Shown: positions 8,727 to 17,099 of the stretch, piece after piece
Layout of the letters: every line of letters starts with the position of its first letter
Numbering within the stretch: position 1 is the first letter of the stretch
Source: Ruminococcus bromii
GTDB taxonomy: Bacteria > Bacillota > Clostridia > Oscillospirales > Acutalibacteraceae
Direction: 5' to 3'
Length of the DNA: 55,717 nt
Assembly (NCBI RefSeq): GCF_002834225.1
Contig: NZ_NNSR01000045.1
Coordinates: 1-55,717, forward strand
Notes under the pieces: model-generated
What the model saw: the letters and a program-made list of their open reading frames with translations, nothing else
Told to the model about the DNA's origin: nothing
The model's database searches: none
Program-made: the position numbers and the translations under genes

Positions 8727-9383
8727 AATAACTTTTACACACGGCACAAGATACTGTATCGGCAACATCTGCGCCTCGTCAAAAATAATTACGCTGTCGG
8801 AAATATTATGCAATTTTCTGCTTTTTGAGGGCTTGTTGCTGAATAAGGATTCAAAAAACTGAACCGCAGTCGTCACTATAACCGGAGCGTCCCAGTTTTC
8901 GCAGGCAAGTTGTTGTCTTTGAACCGTTTCTGACGAAGTTTTTTTAGGATCAAAAGTAACATTGGAATGGTGTTCAACAACATTTTCTGCACCGAGTGCG
9001 TCCTTAAAAACGGCGGCATTTTGCTCAATAATGCTCGTGTAAGGAATTACATAAATCACACGCTTTCGCTTGTGCTTGTCCTGAACCGCATAATTCAGTG
9101 CAAAAGCAAGCGAAGATATCGTCTTTCCGCCGCCTGTAGGGACTGTAAGTGACAAAAGATTTTCGTCGCTGTCTTTGGCGGCTATACATTGCTTTTGAAT
9201 TTCAGAACGAAGTATATTCAGTTCTTTTGTAGGTGTTCCCCATTTGGCAGTATAAGCGTTAAGTCTTTCAAGCAAAACAGGGATATCATCATATCCTCCA
9301 CGGCTAACCGTATCGTCAAGCATAAAACGCTCAGTGCATATAAAATCCGAGTCAACAAGGCAGGAAAACAGCATATGTATCAA
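8706..9383 (-). pseudogene. cas3: Fragment of CRISPR-associated helicase/nuclease Cas3
   Basis: The 225-residue frame keeps the end of the HD domain (MLFSCLVDSDF), the helicase Walker A (TVPTGGGKTISS), IYVIPYTSIIEQNA and the DEAD-box variant IIFDEAQ. Intact Cas3 proteins are 700-900 residues. Most of the HD nuclease domain is missing at the N-terminus and all of the second RecA-like helicase domain at the C-terminus. The last residues (VWIEM) are encoded by a CRISPR repeat end, so the gene was fused to the array by deletion. The track start is TTG. The frame extends about eight codons further upstream (KKVKNAFL), to an in-frame stop. It should be non-functional. Confidence 0.88.
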
Positions 9384-9461
9384 AAACGCATTTTTAACCT
9401 TCTTCCGTTACCTTTCCGTTTTTTTGGGGTATCCCAAATATTGAAATTGAGCCGCATTAAC

Positions 9462-9498
9462 AAAGGGCGGATATCGCAAAATACGGTATCCGCCCTTT
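9462..9498. terminator. Strong hairpin, probable terminator
   Basis: A perfect 12-bp stem (AAAGGGCGGATA and TATCCGCCCTTT) lies downstream of the small Cys-rich gene on the minus strand. The T-run is better on the plus side (TTTTC) than on the minus side (TTTGTT). It lies between that gene and the cas3 fragment. Confidence 0.65.
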
Positions 9499-9555
9499 TC
9501 TATATTAAAACATCCTCAGCAATAAGCCGAATTGGGTCTTAGTCAGCTTGCTTTA

Positions 9556-9684
9556 TCAGCAGCCGCAACCACAGCTGTTGTTGTCACAACCGCAGCCGCC
9601 GTTATTTCCGCCGCAGCAGCAGAGAACGATGATAAGAAGAATAATCCATGAGCAGCAGCCGTTGCCGTTACCAAAGTTACACAT
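9556..9684 (-). CDS. Small Cys/Gly-rich single-pass membrane peptide
   Basis: This is a 42-codon gene. The peptide begins MCNFGNGNGCCSW, has a hydrophobic segment IILLIIVL at residues 14-21, and ends in a Cys/Gly/Asn tail with CCCGG and CGCG. Eleven of 42 residues are cysteine. A near-perfect ribosome binding site (AAAGGAGG, 7 nt before the ATG) makes it a real gene despite its size. It resembles short high-cysteine clostridial proteins that databases label chorion-class high-cysteine HCB protein 13. That match is from memory, and the function is unknown. Metal binding or spore/envelope cross-linking are possible. Confidence 0.75.
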   Translation of the reverse strand: MCNFGNGNGCCSWIILLIIVLCCCGGNNGGCGCDNNSCGCGC

Positions 9685-9749
9685 ACGCTTACCTCCTTTC
9701 GTTTACACTACATATTATTGTGAAAGGAGAAATGTGTGACATCAAAAAA

Positions 9750-9781
9750 ATGACGGCTGCGAAAATCTTCGTAACCGTCAT
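9750..9781 (-). terminator. Intrinsic terminator of ychF
   Basis: ATGACGG pairs with CCGTCAT, with an inner GCGAA/TTCGT pairing. On the minus strand it is followed by seven T. It lies 18 bp past the ychF stop. Confidence 0.85.
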
Positions 9782-9798
9782 CAACTGTAATGATTTAA

Positions 9799-10893
9799 TT
9801 AAACATTGAACCTGAAAAGAACGACATCGCCGTCCTTCATAACATAGTCCTTGCCTTCACTGCGGACAAGACCTTTTTCTTTTGCGGCTGTCATACTTCC
9901 GCAGGCGATAAGGTCGTCATATGCGATAACCTCGGCTCTGATAAATCCACGCTCAAAATCCGAGTGAATTTTGCCCGCTGCCTGAGGTGCTTTTGTTCCT
10001 TTTTTGATTGTCCATGCACGAACCTCCTGTTTGCCTGCCGTAAGGTAGGAGATAAGTCCGAGAAGTGCATAGCATTCCTTGATAAGTCTGTCAAGACCGC
10101 TTTCTTCAAGTCCCATATCGGCAAGGAACATTTCCTTTTCTTCCTTGTCCATTTCAACGATTTCTTCTTCAATCTGAGCGCAGATGGGAAGAACGCCGGC
10201 GTGCTCCTCGGCGGCAATCTTCTGAACAGCCTTGTAGCCCTCGTTTGAGTCGATGCCGTTTGAGAAATCCTCGTCACTCATATTTGCGGCATAGATAACA
10301 GGCTTGTTTGTGAGAAGAGCAACCTCTGAAAGAATTGCTTTTTCGTCATCGTCACATTCAACGCTTCTTGCAGGCTTGCCCTCGTTGAGTGCGTCAAGAA
10401 CTCTTTCAAAAAGGTCGATGTCTTTCTGATACTTTTTATCGCCCTTGAGCATTTTCTTTGTCTTGTCAATTCTGCGTTCGAGCATTTCAACATCGGAGAG
10501 AATAAGCTCAAGATTGATTGTTTCAATGTCACGGGCAGGGTCGATGTTGCCTTCAACATGGATAATGTCGTCGTTTTCAAAGCAACGGACAACATGAACG
10601 ATAGCGTCACATTCACGGATGTTTGAAAGAAACTTGTTGCCGAGTCCCTCGCCCTTTGATGCACCCTTTACAAGACCTGCAATGTCTACAAATTCAATTG
10701 ACGCAGGAGTATATTTGTCAGGATCATACATTTCCGCAAGTTTATCAAGTCTTTTGTCCGGAACTGCAACAACGCCGATATTCGGTTCAATTGTGCAGAA
10801 AGGATAGTTTGCACTCTGAGCGCCTGCGTCTGTAATTGCGTTAAAAAGAGTACTTTTGCCGACATTTGGAAGTCCGACGATTCCGAGTTTCAT
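9799..10893 (-). CDS. ychF: Redox-regulated ATPase YchF (OLA1 family)
   Basis: This 364-residue Obg-related P-loop protein hydrolyses ATP rather than GTP and binds the ribosome. The N-terminal G domain has GLPNVGKSTLFNAI (residues 6-19) and DIAGLVKGASKGEGLGNKFL. A coiled-coil insertion follows (about 130-210). The C-terminus is a TGS domain with AWTIKKGTKAPQAAGKIHSD. The length is normal. GAGGTG precedes the ATG. It is monocistronic with its own terminator, and the divergent neighbour is the thioesterase gene. Confidence 0.96.
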   Translation of the reverse strand: MKLGIVGLPNVGKSTLFNAITDAGAQSANYPFCTIEPNIGVVAVPDKRLDKLAEMYDPDKYTPASIEFVDIAGLVKGASKGEGLGNKFLSNIRECDAIVHVVRCFENDDIIHVEGNIDPARDIETINLELILSDVEMLERRIDKTKKMLKGDKKYQKDIDLFERVLDALNEGKPARSVECDDDEKAILSEVALLTNKPVIYAANMSDEDFSNGIDSNEGYKAVQKIAAEEHAGVLPICAQIEEEIVEMDKEEKEMFLADMGLEESGLDRLIKECYALLGLISYLTAGKQEVRAWTIKKGTKAPQAAGKIHSDFERGFIRAEVIAYDDLIACGSMTAAKEKGLVRSEGKDYVMKDGDVVLFRFNV

Positions 10894-11058
10894 TTATTTT
10901 CACCTCAAATAATATTCGGGCAATGCTTGCCTATTTTCACTGAATATTGTATTATTATATCGTATGGATACTTACTCTGTCAATTCACAGACGAGTAATG
11001 CACGCTTTGTTAAGTATATCACATAAAATTGCTTTAAACAATAAGAAAGGAAATTTTT

Positions 11059-11448
11059 ATGAGCGAAATAAATACATATTCTGTAACAATTAAGGTTGAA
11101 GAAGAAAATCTTGCCGTTTCAATGGGCAGCGGCAGTCTTTGTGTGCTTGCAACTCCGTGCGTTGTGGCTCTTATGGAAAATGCCGCCGCAGCTCTTGCAG
11201 ACAAGGTTCTTGACAACGATGAGCTTACAACTGTCGGCACGATGATTTCAATTGAGCACACAAGCCCCACTCCCCTCGGTGCTGAGGTTACGGCAACAGC
11301 CGTTCTCAAAAGCGTTGACGGCAGAATGTTTAATTTTGAAGTTTTTGCCGAAGATAAAAAGGGTGAAATCGCAAGAGGCACTCACACAAGAGTAAGCGTA
11401 AAATCAGAAAAATTTCAGATGAAGGCGGACAGAAAGTTTGATGAATAA
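11059..11448 (+). CDS. Hotdog-fold thioesterase (FlK-like)
   Basis: This 129-residue single hotdog-domain protein resembles fluoroacetyl-CoA thioesterase FlK and its relatives. The presumed catalytic elements are in order: Thr in LATPCVVALME, the Glu in ALMENAAA, and His in SIEHTSPTPLG. The physiological substrate in such gut bacteria is not known. An AAAGGAAA ribosome binding site precedes the ATG. The stop overlaps the beginning of the HAD gene by eight bases, so the two are translationally coupled. Confidence 0.88.
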   Translation: MSEINTYSVTIKVEEENLAVSMGSGSLCVLATPCVVALMENAAAALADKVLDNDELTTVGTMISIEHTSPTPLGAEVTATAVLKSVDGRMFNFEVFAEDKKGEIARGTHTRVSVKSEKFQMKADRKFDE

Positions 11449-12103
11449 GTACAAATATTATCTGTTTGACCTTGACGGCACAATCAGCGAGAGCGCATTG
11501 GGCATAAGAGAGTCACTTGAAAACGCAATTAAAAGTATGGGCAAGCCGTTGCCGAATCTTGACGATTATACATTGTATATCGGACCGCCGCTGCTCGATA
11601 CATTCCGCAATATCTGCCGTTTCAATGAGGAAGAATCGGCAAGAGGCGTTGAGATTTATCGTGAATACTACAACACAAAAGGCAAGCTTGTGAACAAGCT
11701 TTATGACGGCATTGACAGGGTTCTTGCAGAGCTTAAAAACAGCGGTGCAAAGCTTGCCGTGTGTTCGTCAAAGTATGAAAAGTTTGCCGAAGAAATTACA
11801 GAACTTCTCGGTGTGCATGATATGTTTGACGCAATCTGCGGTTCAACACTTGACGGCAGCAGAAAAGATAAAAAAGACCTCATTCCGTATGCTGTTGAAA
11901 GATTGGGCGGCAATCTTGAAAATGACAGAAAAGATACCGTTATGATTGGCGACACTTGGTTTGACACAAAGGGTGCAAGACTTTGCGGTGTTGATTTTGT
12001 CGGTGTTGAATACGGCTACGGCGACCTTGAAAGCATGAAAAAAGAGGGCGGCAGGGTGTTTGTGAAAACTACGGCTGAACTCTTGGATGTTCTTACAAAG
12101 TAA
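11441..12103 (+). CDS. HAD-superfamily hydrolase (phosphoglycolate phosphatase-like)
   Basis: This 220-residue HAD phosphatase has motif I FDLDGTISES with the nucleophile Asp, motif II VCSSK, motif III Lys near SRKDKKDL, and motif IV MIGDTWFDTKGA. A helical cap lies between motifs I and II (residues about 18-80), as in Gph/PgmB-type enzymes. The substrate is unassigned. The start is the ATG at 11441 inside the end of the thioesterase gene. A TTG one codon earlier is less likely. Confidence 0.92.
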   Translation: MNKYKYYLFDLDGTISESALGIRESLENAIKSMGKPLPNLDDYTLYIGPPLLDTFRNICRFNEEESARGVEIYREYYNTKGKLVNKLYDGIDRVLAELKNSGAKLAVCSSKYEKFAEEITELLGVHDMFDAICGSTLDGSRKDKKDLIPYAVERLGGNLENDRKDTVMIGDTWFDTKGARLCGVDFVGVEYGYGDLESMKKEGGRVFVKTTAELLDVLTK

Positions 12104-12144
12104 ATAATTTGAAATCGGACAAACGGAATTATCCGAAGATTTTT

Positions 12145-12180
12145 CGCATACATTTTATCAGAGAATAAAATGTGCGGAGG
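12145..12180 (+). promoter_or_regulatory. Leader hairpin abutting the ribosome binding site of the DUF4830-like gene
   Basis: ACATTTTAT (12150-12158) pairs with ATAAAATGT (12165-12173). An outer CGC/GCG pairing skips a 2-nt bulge and reaches into GCGGAGG, the ribosome binding site of the gene starting at 12188. It may tune translation or be the end of the previous transcript. Confidence 0.45.
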
Positions 12181-12187
12181 ATTTACA

Positions 12188-12658
12188 ATGTTCGTTTTTG
12201 ATTTTAAAATCAAGGCTAAGAAAACGGTAATTTTAGCGGCGGTGCTGTCCGTAACAGCGGCAATAATATGTACAGCCGTCACGGTTGCAATAAATTCACG
12301 GTTGCCCGATACAGCCGTAAGTGATAAAACAGGGGAGTATTCTCTTGTGCTTAATGACGGTGAGGAGAAAAAATTCCTTGAACAGTTCGGAATTGAAACC
12401 GCCGACGCAAAGCCTGAAAAACGCTCGGTTGTAATTCCGTCGGATTTTAATAAATATTATGAGGAATACAACGAACTTCAGAAGAAAATCGGACTTGACC
12501 TCGGAAAATTCAAGGGCAAAGAGGTTACGGAGATTACCGTTCCCCTGGAAAAACCAAAGGATAACAATGCCGTTTTGCTTGTTTACAAAAACAGGGTAAT
12601 CGGCGGACACATTACAAACGGAGAATACGGCAGTAAAAATCTGCCGCTTGTTGAATAA
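12188..12658 (+). CDS. DUF4830-like membrane-anchored protein
   Basis: This 156-residue protein has one N-terminal membrane segment (residues about 12-34, VILAAVLSVTAAIICTAVTVAI) and an extracytoplasmic domain. The pattern FLEQFGIE, VVIPSDFNKYYEEYNELQKKIGLDL, KGKEVTEITV and ending in VIGGHITNG matches what I recall of DUF4830, whose function is unknown. The start at 12188 has GGAGG 8 nt upstream. An ATG 18 nt earlier lies inside the hairpin. Only one base separates its stop from the next ATG. Confidence 0.75.
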   Translation: MFVFDFKIKAKKTVILAAVLSVTAAIICTAVTVAINSRLPDTAVSDKTGEYSLVLNDGEEKKFLEQFGIETADAKPEKRSVVIPSDFNKYYEEYNELQKKIGLDLGKFKGKEVTEITVPLEKPKDNNAVLLVYKNRVIGGHITNGEYGSKNLPLVE

Positions 12659-12659
12659 G

Positions 12660-13379
12660 ATGGAAAGACTCGATAAGCTTATTTCGTCACAAAGAGCCGA
12701 CGGCAGAAAAGAGGTTCAAAAGCTGATTAAAAGCGGTGCGGTTCTTGTGAACGGAAAAATCTGCAAAAAGCCTGATACAAAGGTTGACCCCGACAAGGAT
12801 GAAATTGTTGTGGACGGACAGGCTTTGAATTACAGCAAATACATATATATAATGATGAACAAACCTGCGGGAGTTGTGTCGGCAACCGAGGACAGGCAGT
12901 TTAAGACTGTTATTGATATTATCCCTGAGGATATGAAACGAAAGGGACTTTTTCCCGTCGGCAGGCTTGACCGTGATACGGAGGGACTGCTTCTTATTAC
13001 AGATGACGGTGACTTTGCGCACAGCATAACCTCGCCTAAAAAGCATGTGAACAAGAAGTATATTGCGCAGCTTGACGGAGAAATCACAGAAGATACTGTC
13101 AAGAGTTTCTCCGACGGAATTGAGTTCTCTGACGGAACGAAGTGCCGCAGTGCCGTGCTTGAATGTGACGAAAATGATAAAAAAACAGGAATTGTCACAA
13201 TTTGTGAGGGTAAATATCATCAGGTTAAAAAAATGTTTTTGTGTTGTGGATTAAAAGTTGTGCATCTTCAACGAATTTCAATAGGCGGTTTGTATCTTGA
13301 TAGCAATTTGCACATAGGTGAGTGTAAATTGTTGACGGATTTGGATAAAAAGTCGGTCTTTATCGGCAATATACACTAA
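12660..13379 (+). CDS. RsuA/RluB-family rRNA pseudouridine synthase
   Basis: This 239-residue enzyme isomerises a uridine in rRNA to pseudouridine. Residues 1-48 are an S4 RNA-binding domain (RLDKLISSQRADGRKEVQKLI). The catalytic domain has the motif GRLDRDTEGLLLITDDGDFAH with the catalytic Asp. KYHQVKKMF near the C-terminus is typical of the RsuA/RluB/E/F group. Whether the target is 16S (RsuA) or 23S (RluB) cannot be decided here. The ATG at 12660 is preferred over a TTG at 12648. Confidence 0.92.
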   Translation: MERLDKLISSQRADGRKEVQKLIKSGAVLVNGKICKKPDTKVDPDKDEIVVDGQALNYSKYIYIMMNKPAGVVSATEDRQFKTVIDIIPEDMKRKGLFPVGRLDRDTEGLLLITDDGDFAHSITSPKKHVNKKYIAQLDGEITEDTVKSFSDGIEFSDGTKCRSAVLECDENDKKTGIVTICEGKYHQVKKMFLCCGLKVVHLQRISIGGLYLDSNLHIGECKLLTDLDKKSVFIGNIH

Positions 13380-13451
13380 AAAATGCATCTGAATTTTATC
13401 CTGTGTCGGTTTTAAATAAAATAATGCATATATCTTTGGTCAATTTCGGTA

Positions 13452-13480
13452 TGGTCAAATTGTGCGAAAAGTGGTATATT
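13452..13480 (+). promoter_or_regulatory. Candidate promoter of the sugar ABC ATPase gene, with GGTCAA direct repeat
   Basis: TGGTCA (13452-13457), a 17-bp spacer and TATATT (13475-13480) precede the gene by about 60 bp. GGTCAA occurs at 13438 and again at 13453, 15 bp apart, the second inside the -35. The repeat may bind a regulator. Its spacing does not fit CtsR. Confidence 0.45.
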
Positions 13481-13538
13481 ATTGTAGTAATAAAGCTAAG
13501 GACTTTATAGTTATCGACTAATTGGAGGTTTATACACA

Positions 13539-14645
13539 ATGGCAAATGTTTCATTAAGACATGTTTACAAGATTTATGACGGCGGTGTAACTGCTGTTAC
13601 AGACTTCAACCTTGAGATTGCCGACAAAGAATTTATCATTCTCGTTGGTCCTTCAGGCTGTGGTAAATCAACAACTCTCAGAATGATTGCAGGACTTGAG
13701 GATATTTCAAAGGGTGAGCTTTATATCGGCGATACACTCGCAAACGATGTTGCACCTAAGGACAGAGATATTGCGATGGTATTCCAGAACTATGCTCTTT
13801 ATCCTCATATGACAGTATATGATAATATGGCATTCGGTCTTAAACTCCGTAAGTTCCCTAAGGAAGATATTAAGAGAAGAGTTGAAGAGGCTGCAAGAAT
13901 CCTCGGTATCGAGCAGTATCTTGACAGAAAGCCAAAAGCTCTTTCAGGCGGTCAGAGACAGCGTGTTGCTCTCGGCCGTGCTATCGTTCGTAACCCGAAG
14001 GTATTCCTTCTTGACGAACCGCTTTCAAACCTTGATGCTAAGCTCCGTGCTCAGATGAGAACAGAGATTTCAAAAATTTATCAGCGTCTCGGCACAACAT
14101 TCATCTATGTAACCCATGACCAGACAGAGGCTATGACAATGGGTACAAGAATTGTTGTTATGAAAGACGGTTTCATTCAGCAGGTTGATACTCCTCAGCA
14201 TCTTTATGATATGCCTTGCAATATGTTTGTTGCCGGATTTATCGGTTCACCTCAGATGAACTTCATCAACGCTGTTCTCTCTAAGAACGGCGGCAAGTAT
14301 ACTCTTGATTTTGACAAGTATCACATTCCTGTTCCGGAGTCAAAGGTCAATGCTGACCTCGACAGCTATGTTGGCAAGGAAGTTGTTTTCGGTATCCGTC
14401 CTGAGCATGTTCACGATGAGCCTGAAGAAATTGCTAAGGCTGAGTGCCTTCTCAAAGCCAATGTTGATGTTACCGAACTTATGGGCGCTGAGATTTATCT
14501 CTATGTAAACATCAACGGTACACCTATTACAGCTCGTGTTGAACCGACTTCAACAGCTAAGCCGGGCGACGACATTGAGATTACTTTCGACCTCAGCAAA
14601 CTCCACATCTTTGATAAGGACACTGAGAAGACAATTACAAACTGA
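13539..14645 (+). CDS. ugpC: Sugar ABC transporter ATP-binding protein (UgpC/MalK/MsmK type)
   Basis: This 368-residue protein is an ABC ATPase with a C-terminal regulatory TOBE domain. Walker A is GPSGCGKSTT (residues about 37-46), the signature LSGGQRQRVALGRA and Walker B VFLLDEPLSNLD. The TOBE region (about 235-365) includes VFGIRPEHV. No permease or binding-protein gene is adjacent and a terminator follows, so it may be a shared ATPase energising several sugar importers, as MsmX does in Bacillus. That is inference from isolation. The codon use suggests high expression. Confidence 0.93.
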   Translation: MANVSLRHVYKIYDGGVTAVTDFNLEIADKEFIILVGPSGCGKSTTLRMIAGLEDISKGELYIGDTLANDVAPKDRDIAMVFQNYALYPHMTVYDNMAFGLKLRKFPKEDIKRRVEEAARILGIEQYLDRKPKALSGGQRQRVALGRAIVRNPKVFLLDEPLSNLDAKLRAQMRTEISKIYQRLGTTFIYVTHDQTEAMTMGTRIVVMKDGFIQQVDTPQHLYDMPCNMFVAGFIGSPQMNFINAVLSKNGGKYTLDFDKYHIPVPESKVNADLDSYVGKEVVFGIRPEHVHDEPEEIAKAECLLKANVDVTELMGAEIYLYVNINGTPITARVEPTSTAKPGDDIEITFDLSKLHIFDKDTEKTITN

Positions 14646-14666
14646 TTATAATTTCATTTGGTTTTC

Positions 14667-14691
14667 ACGGCGGAGCGTTATGCTCCGCCGT
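14667..14691 (+). terminator. Intrinsic terminator of the ABC ATPase gene
   Basis: A perfect 10-bp GC-rich stem (ACGGCGGAGC and GCTCCGCCGT) with a 5-nt loop lies 21 bp past the stop. T-rich sequence follows. Confidence 0.92.
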
Positions 14692-15110
14692 TTCGGCTTT
14701 TTAGGCAATTCTATTTTAACGGATTTTGGCAAAATATGCTCTGCTTTTTTACTTTTTATTTACAGGCTCTTTTTCTGCTCCAACTTTTATTATAGAGCCT
14801 TATTGTATAGCCTTTTTAAATTCGTTTCACTGTGACGAATGAACAATTTTTCGTATTTTGTCACAAAATCAACACAATGTTGTGATATATTAAAAAAGTA
14901 ATAAAGTTATGTAACAATTGTTTAATTTTGCTTTCAAAACTGTAACTTGTTGCTGATTATGCAAATTCTCTAAAAAAATTCAAGAAAAATTGTAAATAGA
15001 GGTTGATTTTTTTCTCGTTTTTGTGTAATATGTATATGAGACAGATTGTATTTTATTGAACTCTTTTACAATCACAATATATAACTGCGGAGAAAACGAG
15101 GTAAAAATTT
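14692..15110. other. AT-rich intergenic stretch before the PucR/CdaR-type gene
   Basis: No credible open frame or RNA gene is seen. It holds the tail of the terminator, a long AT-rich segment and the promoter at 15003-15031. Part of it will be the about 75-nt leader of the downstream gene. Confidence 0.6.
15003..15031 (+). promoter_or_regulatory. SigA-type promoter of the PucR/CdaR-type gene
   Basis: TTGATT, a 17-bp spacer and TAATAT are followed by the gene about 80 bp downstream. This is a near-consensus vegetative promoter. Confidence 0.7.
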
Positions 15111-16196
15111 ATGTCAAACAGATTATTTCAAGGTATTGTACACCAGATGAAAGACGCAATCGACAGAACGATTGGCGTAATTGACGAGACTTCGGTTGTT
15201 ATTGCCTGCTCCGAGCTTGGAAAAATCGGCGAGGTAAACGAGAGCGTTAATTCCGAAACACTCAGCTCGACAGCACCGTTTGTTGTGAACGGCTATACAT
15301 ACAGATCTTTCGGCAGCAATGCAAAGTATGATTATGCAGTATTTGTTCAGGGTACCGATGAGTATGCTCAGAAGTATGCTCAGCTTTTGTCGGTTTCCTT
15401 TGCAAGCATCAAGCAGTATTATGACGAAAAGTATGATCGTTCAAACTTTATTAAGAATGTTATTCTTGACAACATTCTTCCGGGTGACATTTACCTTAAA
15501 GCAAGAGAGCTTCACTTTAACAGCGAGGTTTCCCGTGTTTGCCTGCTTATTAAAATTGTTTCAAAAACAGATGTTTCCGCTTATGATATAATTCAGAACC
15601 TTTTCCCGGACAAGTCAAAGGACTTTGTTATCAACATTAACGAGGTTGAAATTGCACTTGTTAAGGAAATCAAGCCTGACACAGAGAGCCGTGACCTTGA
15701 AAAGCTGGCAAGCTCGATTTCAGACACACTTTCGAGCGAGTTCTACACGCATTGCGTTGTCGGTATCGGTACAACGGTTACAGGCATAAAGGATCTTGCA
15801 AGAAGCTTTAAGGAGGCTCAGTCGGCTCTTGAGGTTGCAAAGGTATTTGACACTGACCGTACAATCGTAAGCTATGATAACCTAGGTATCGCCCGTCTTA
15901 TCTATCAGCTTCCCACGACATTGTGTGAAATGTTCCTCAAAGAAGTTTTCAAGCGTGGTTCAATTGAGAGCCTTGATCAGGAAACTCTCTTTACAATTCA
16001 AAGATTTTTTGAAAACAACCTTAATGTTTCCGAAACATCAAGAAAGCTCTTCGTACACAGAAACACTCTTGTGTACAGACTTGAAAAAATTAAAAAGCTC
16101 ACAGGTCTTGACCTTCGTGAGTTTGAGGATGCAATTGTGTTCAAGGTAGCTCTTATGGTTAAGAAATACCTCAACGCAAGTCCTACAAAATACTGA
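15111..16196 (+). CDS. PucR/CdaR-family transcriptional regulator
   Basis: This is a 361-residue protein. The C-terminal helix-turn-helix (residues about 300-355, FFENNLNVSETSRKLFVHRN and TLVYRLEKIKKLTGLDLR) is the HTH_30 domain of PucR/CdaR regulators. The middle (about 140-260) matches the GGDEF-like CdaR domain, with LARSFKEAQSALEVAKVF. The N-terminal part could hold a ligand-sensing domain. Such proteins respond to sugar diacids or nitrogen compounds in better known species, but no target gene is evident here. It lies between a sugar ATPase and ftsEX, each with its own terminator. Confidence 0.85.
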   Translation: MSNRLFQGIVHQMKDAIDRTIGVIDETSVVIACSELGKIGEVNESVNSETLSSTAPFVVNGYTYRSFGSNAKYDYAVFVQGTDEYAQKYAQLLSVSFASIKQYYDEKYDRSNFIKNVILDNILPGDIYLKARELHFNSEVSRVCLLIKIVSKTDVSAYDIIQNLFPDKSKDFVININEVEIALVKEIKPDTESRDLEKLASSISDTLSSEFYTHCVVGIGTTVTGIKDLARSFKEAQSALEVAKVFDTDRTIVSYDNLGIARLIYQLPTTLCEMFLKEVFKRGSIESLDQETLFTIQRFFENNLNVSETSRKLFVHRNTLVYRLEKIKKLTGLDLREFEDAIVFKVALMVKKYLNASPTKY

Positions 16197-16210
16197 TTTG
16201 GTTAAAGTGT

Positions 16211-16243
16211 GCCCGAGCATAGTGCGTTCGCTGTGCTCTGGGC
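16211..16243 (+). terminator. Intrinsic terminator of the PucR/CdaR-type gene
   Basis: GCCCGAGCATAG pairs with the arm at 16231-16243 through G-U pairs and one bulge. GTTTTGACTTTTT follows, 14 bp past the stop. Confidence 0.75.
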
Positions 16244-16296
16244 GTTTTGACTTTTTATGAGTATTTGTACAATAACTACAAAACAAAGGTGACTTT

Positions 16297-17061
16297 ATGA
16301 TTGATTTTATAAATGTGTCTAAAACATACCCTAACGGCACTCATGCTCTCTACGGTATTACGCTGAGTATTGATAAGGGCGAGTTTGTGTTTATTGTCGG
16401 TGCATCGGGCGCAGGCAAAAGTACATTTCTTAAACTCATTATGCATGAGGAAATTCCGACATCGGGCAAAATCGTTATCAACGACACCGATGTTACAAAG
16501 CTGAAAAGGAGCAAGGTTCCTTATATGCGCCGTCATATGGGCATTGTTTTTCAGGATTTCAGACTTATTGACAAGATGAATGTTTTCGACAATGTTGCGT
16601 TTGCGATGCGTGCTGTCGGAAAACCTTCGGCAGTAATTAAAAAGCGTGTTCCGTATGTGCTTGAGCTTGTCGGTCTTAAAGATAAGATGAAAAACAGACC
16701 GAGTGAACTCTCGGGCGGTGAGCAACAGCGTGTAAGCCTTGCAAGAGCCCTTGTGAATAACCCCGAAATTATTATTGCCGATGAGCCGACAGGTAATGTT
16801 GACCCCGAGATGTCACACGAAATCATTGAGCTTCTCAATGAAATTAACGCAACAGGCACAACCGTTATTGTTGTAACGCATGAACATGACCTTGTTCGTG
16901 AGTTTGACAGACGAGTTGTTGTTCTTGACCACGGAAAAATTAAGAGCGACACCAAGGATTTGTTTGTTAAAGATGACTATACTGACGATTACGGTGATGA
17001 CAGCGGTGAAGAAGAAAACACACCGGATTATCCCGATAATGCAGTGGTTGTTCCGGAATAA
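16297..17061 (+). CDS. ftsE: Cell division ATP-binding protein FtsE
   Basis: This 254-residue ABC ATPase is the cytoplasmic partner of FtsX and powers activation of a peptidoglycan hydrolase outside the cell. Walker A is GASGAGKSTFLK (residues about 36-47), the signature LSGGEQQRVSLARAL and Walker B IIIADEPTGNVDPE. An acidic C-terminal tail rich in Asp and Glu (about 225-245) extends beyond the usual 228 or so residues. ftsX follows after 38 bp and the hydrolase gene after that. Confidence 0.95.
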   Translation: MIDFINVSKTYPNGTHALYGITLSIDKGEFVFIVGASGAGKSTFLKLIMHEEIPTSGKIVINDTDVTKLKRSKVPYMRRHMGIVFQDFRLIDKMNVFDNVAFAMRAVGKPSAVIKKRVPYVLELVGLKDKMKNRPSELSGGEQQRVSLARALVNNPEIIIADEPTGNVDPEMSHEIIELLNEINATGTTVIVVTHEHDLVREFDRRVVVLDHGKIKSDTKDLFVKDDYTDDYGDDSGEEENTPDYPDNAVVVPE

Positions 17062-17099
17062 TGCGTTTGCGCAAATAGGATTTTGAAAGGATTTTTGAT

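Noticed and set aside
9548..9739. Plus-strand frame rich in Gln and Pro
   Set aside because: It is the complement of the small Cys-rich gene, which has a far better ribosome binding site and a sensible membrane-peptide sequence.
12687..13220. 177-codon minus-strand frame
   Set aside because: It is a shadow of the pseudouridine synthase gene.
13438..13458. GGTCAA direct repeat before the sugar ATPase gene as a CtsR operator
   Set aside because: The heptamers are 15 bp apart, whereas CtsR requires 10. It may still be another operator.
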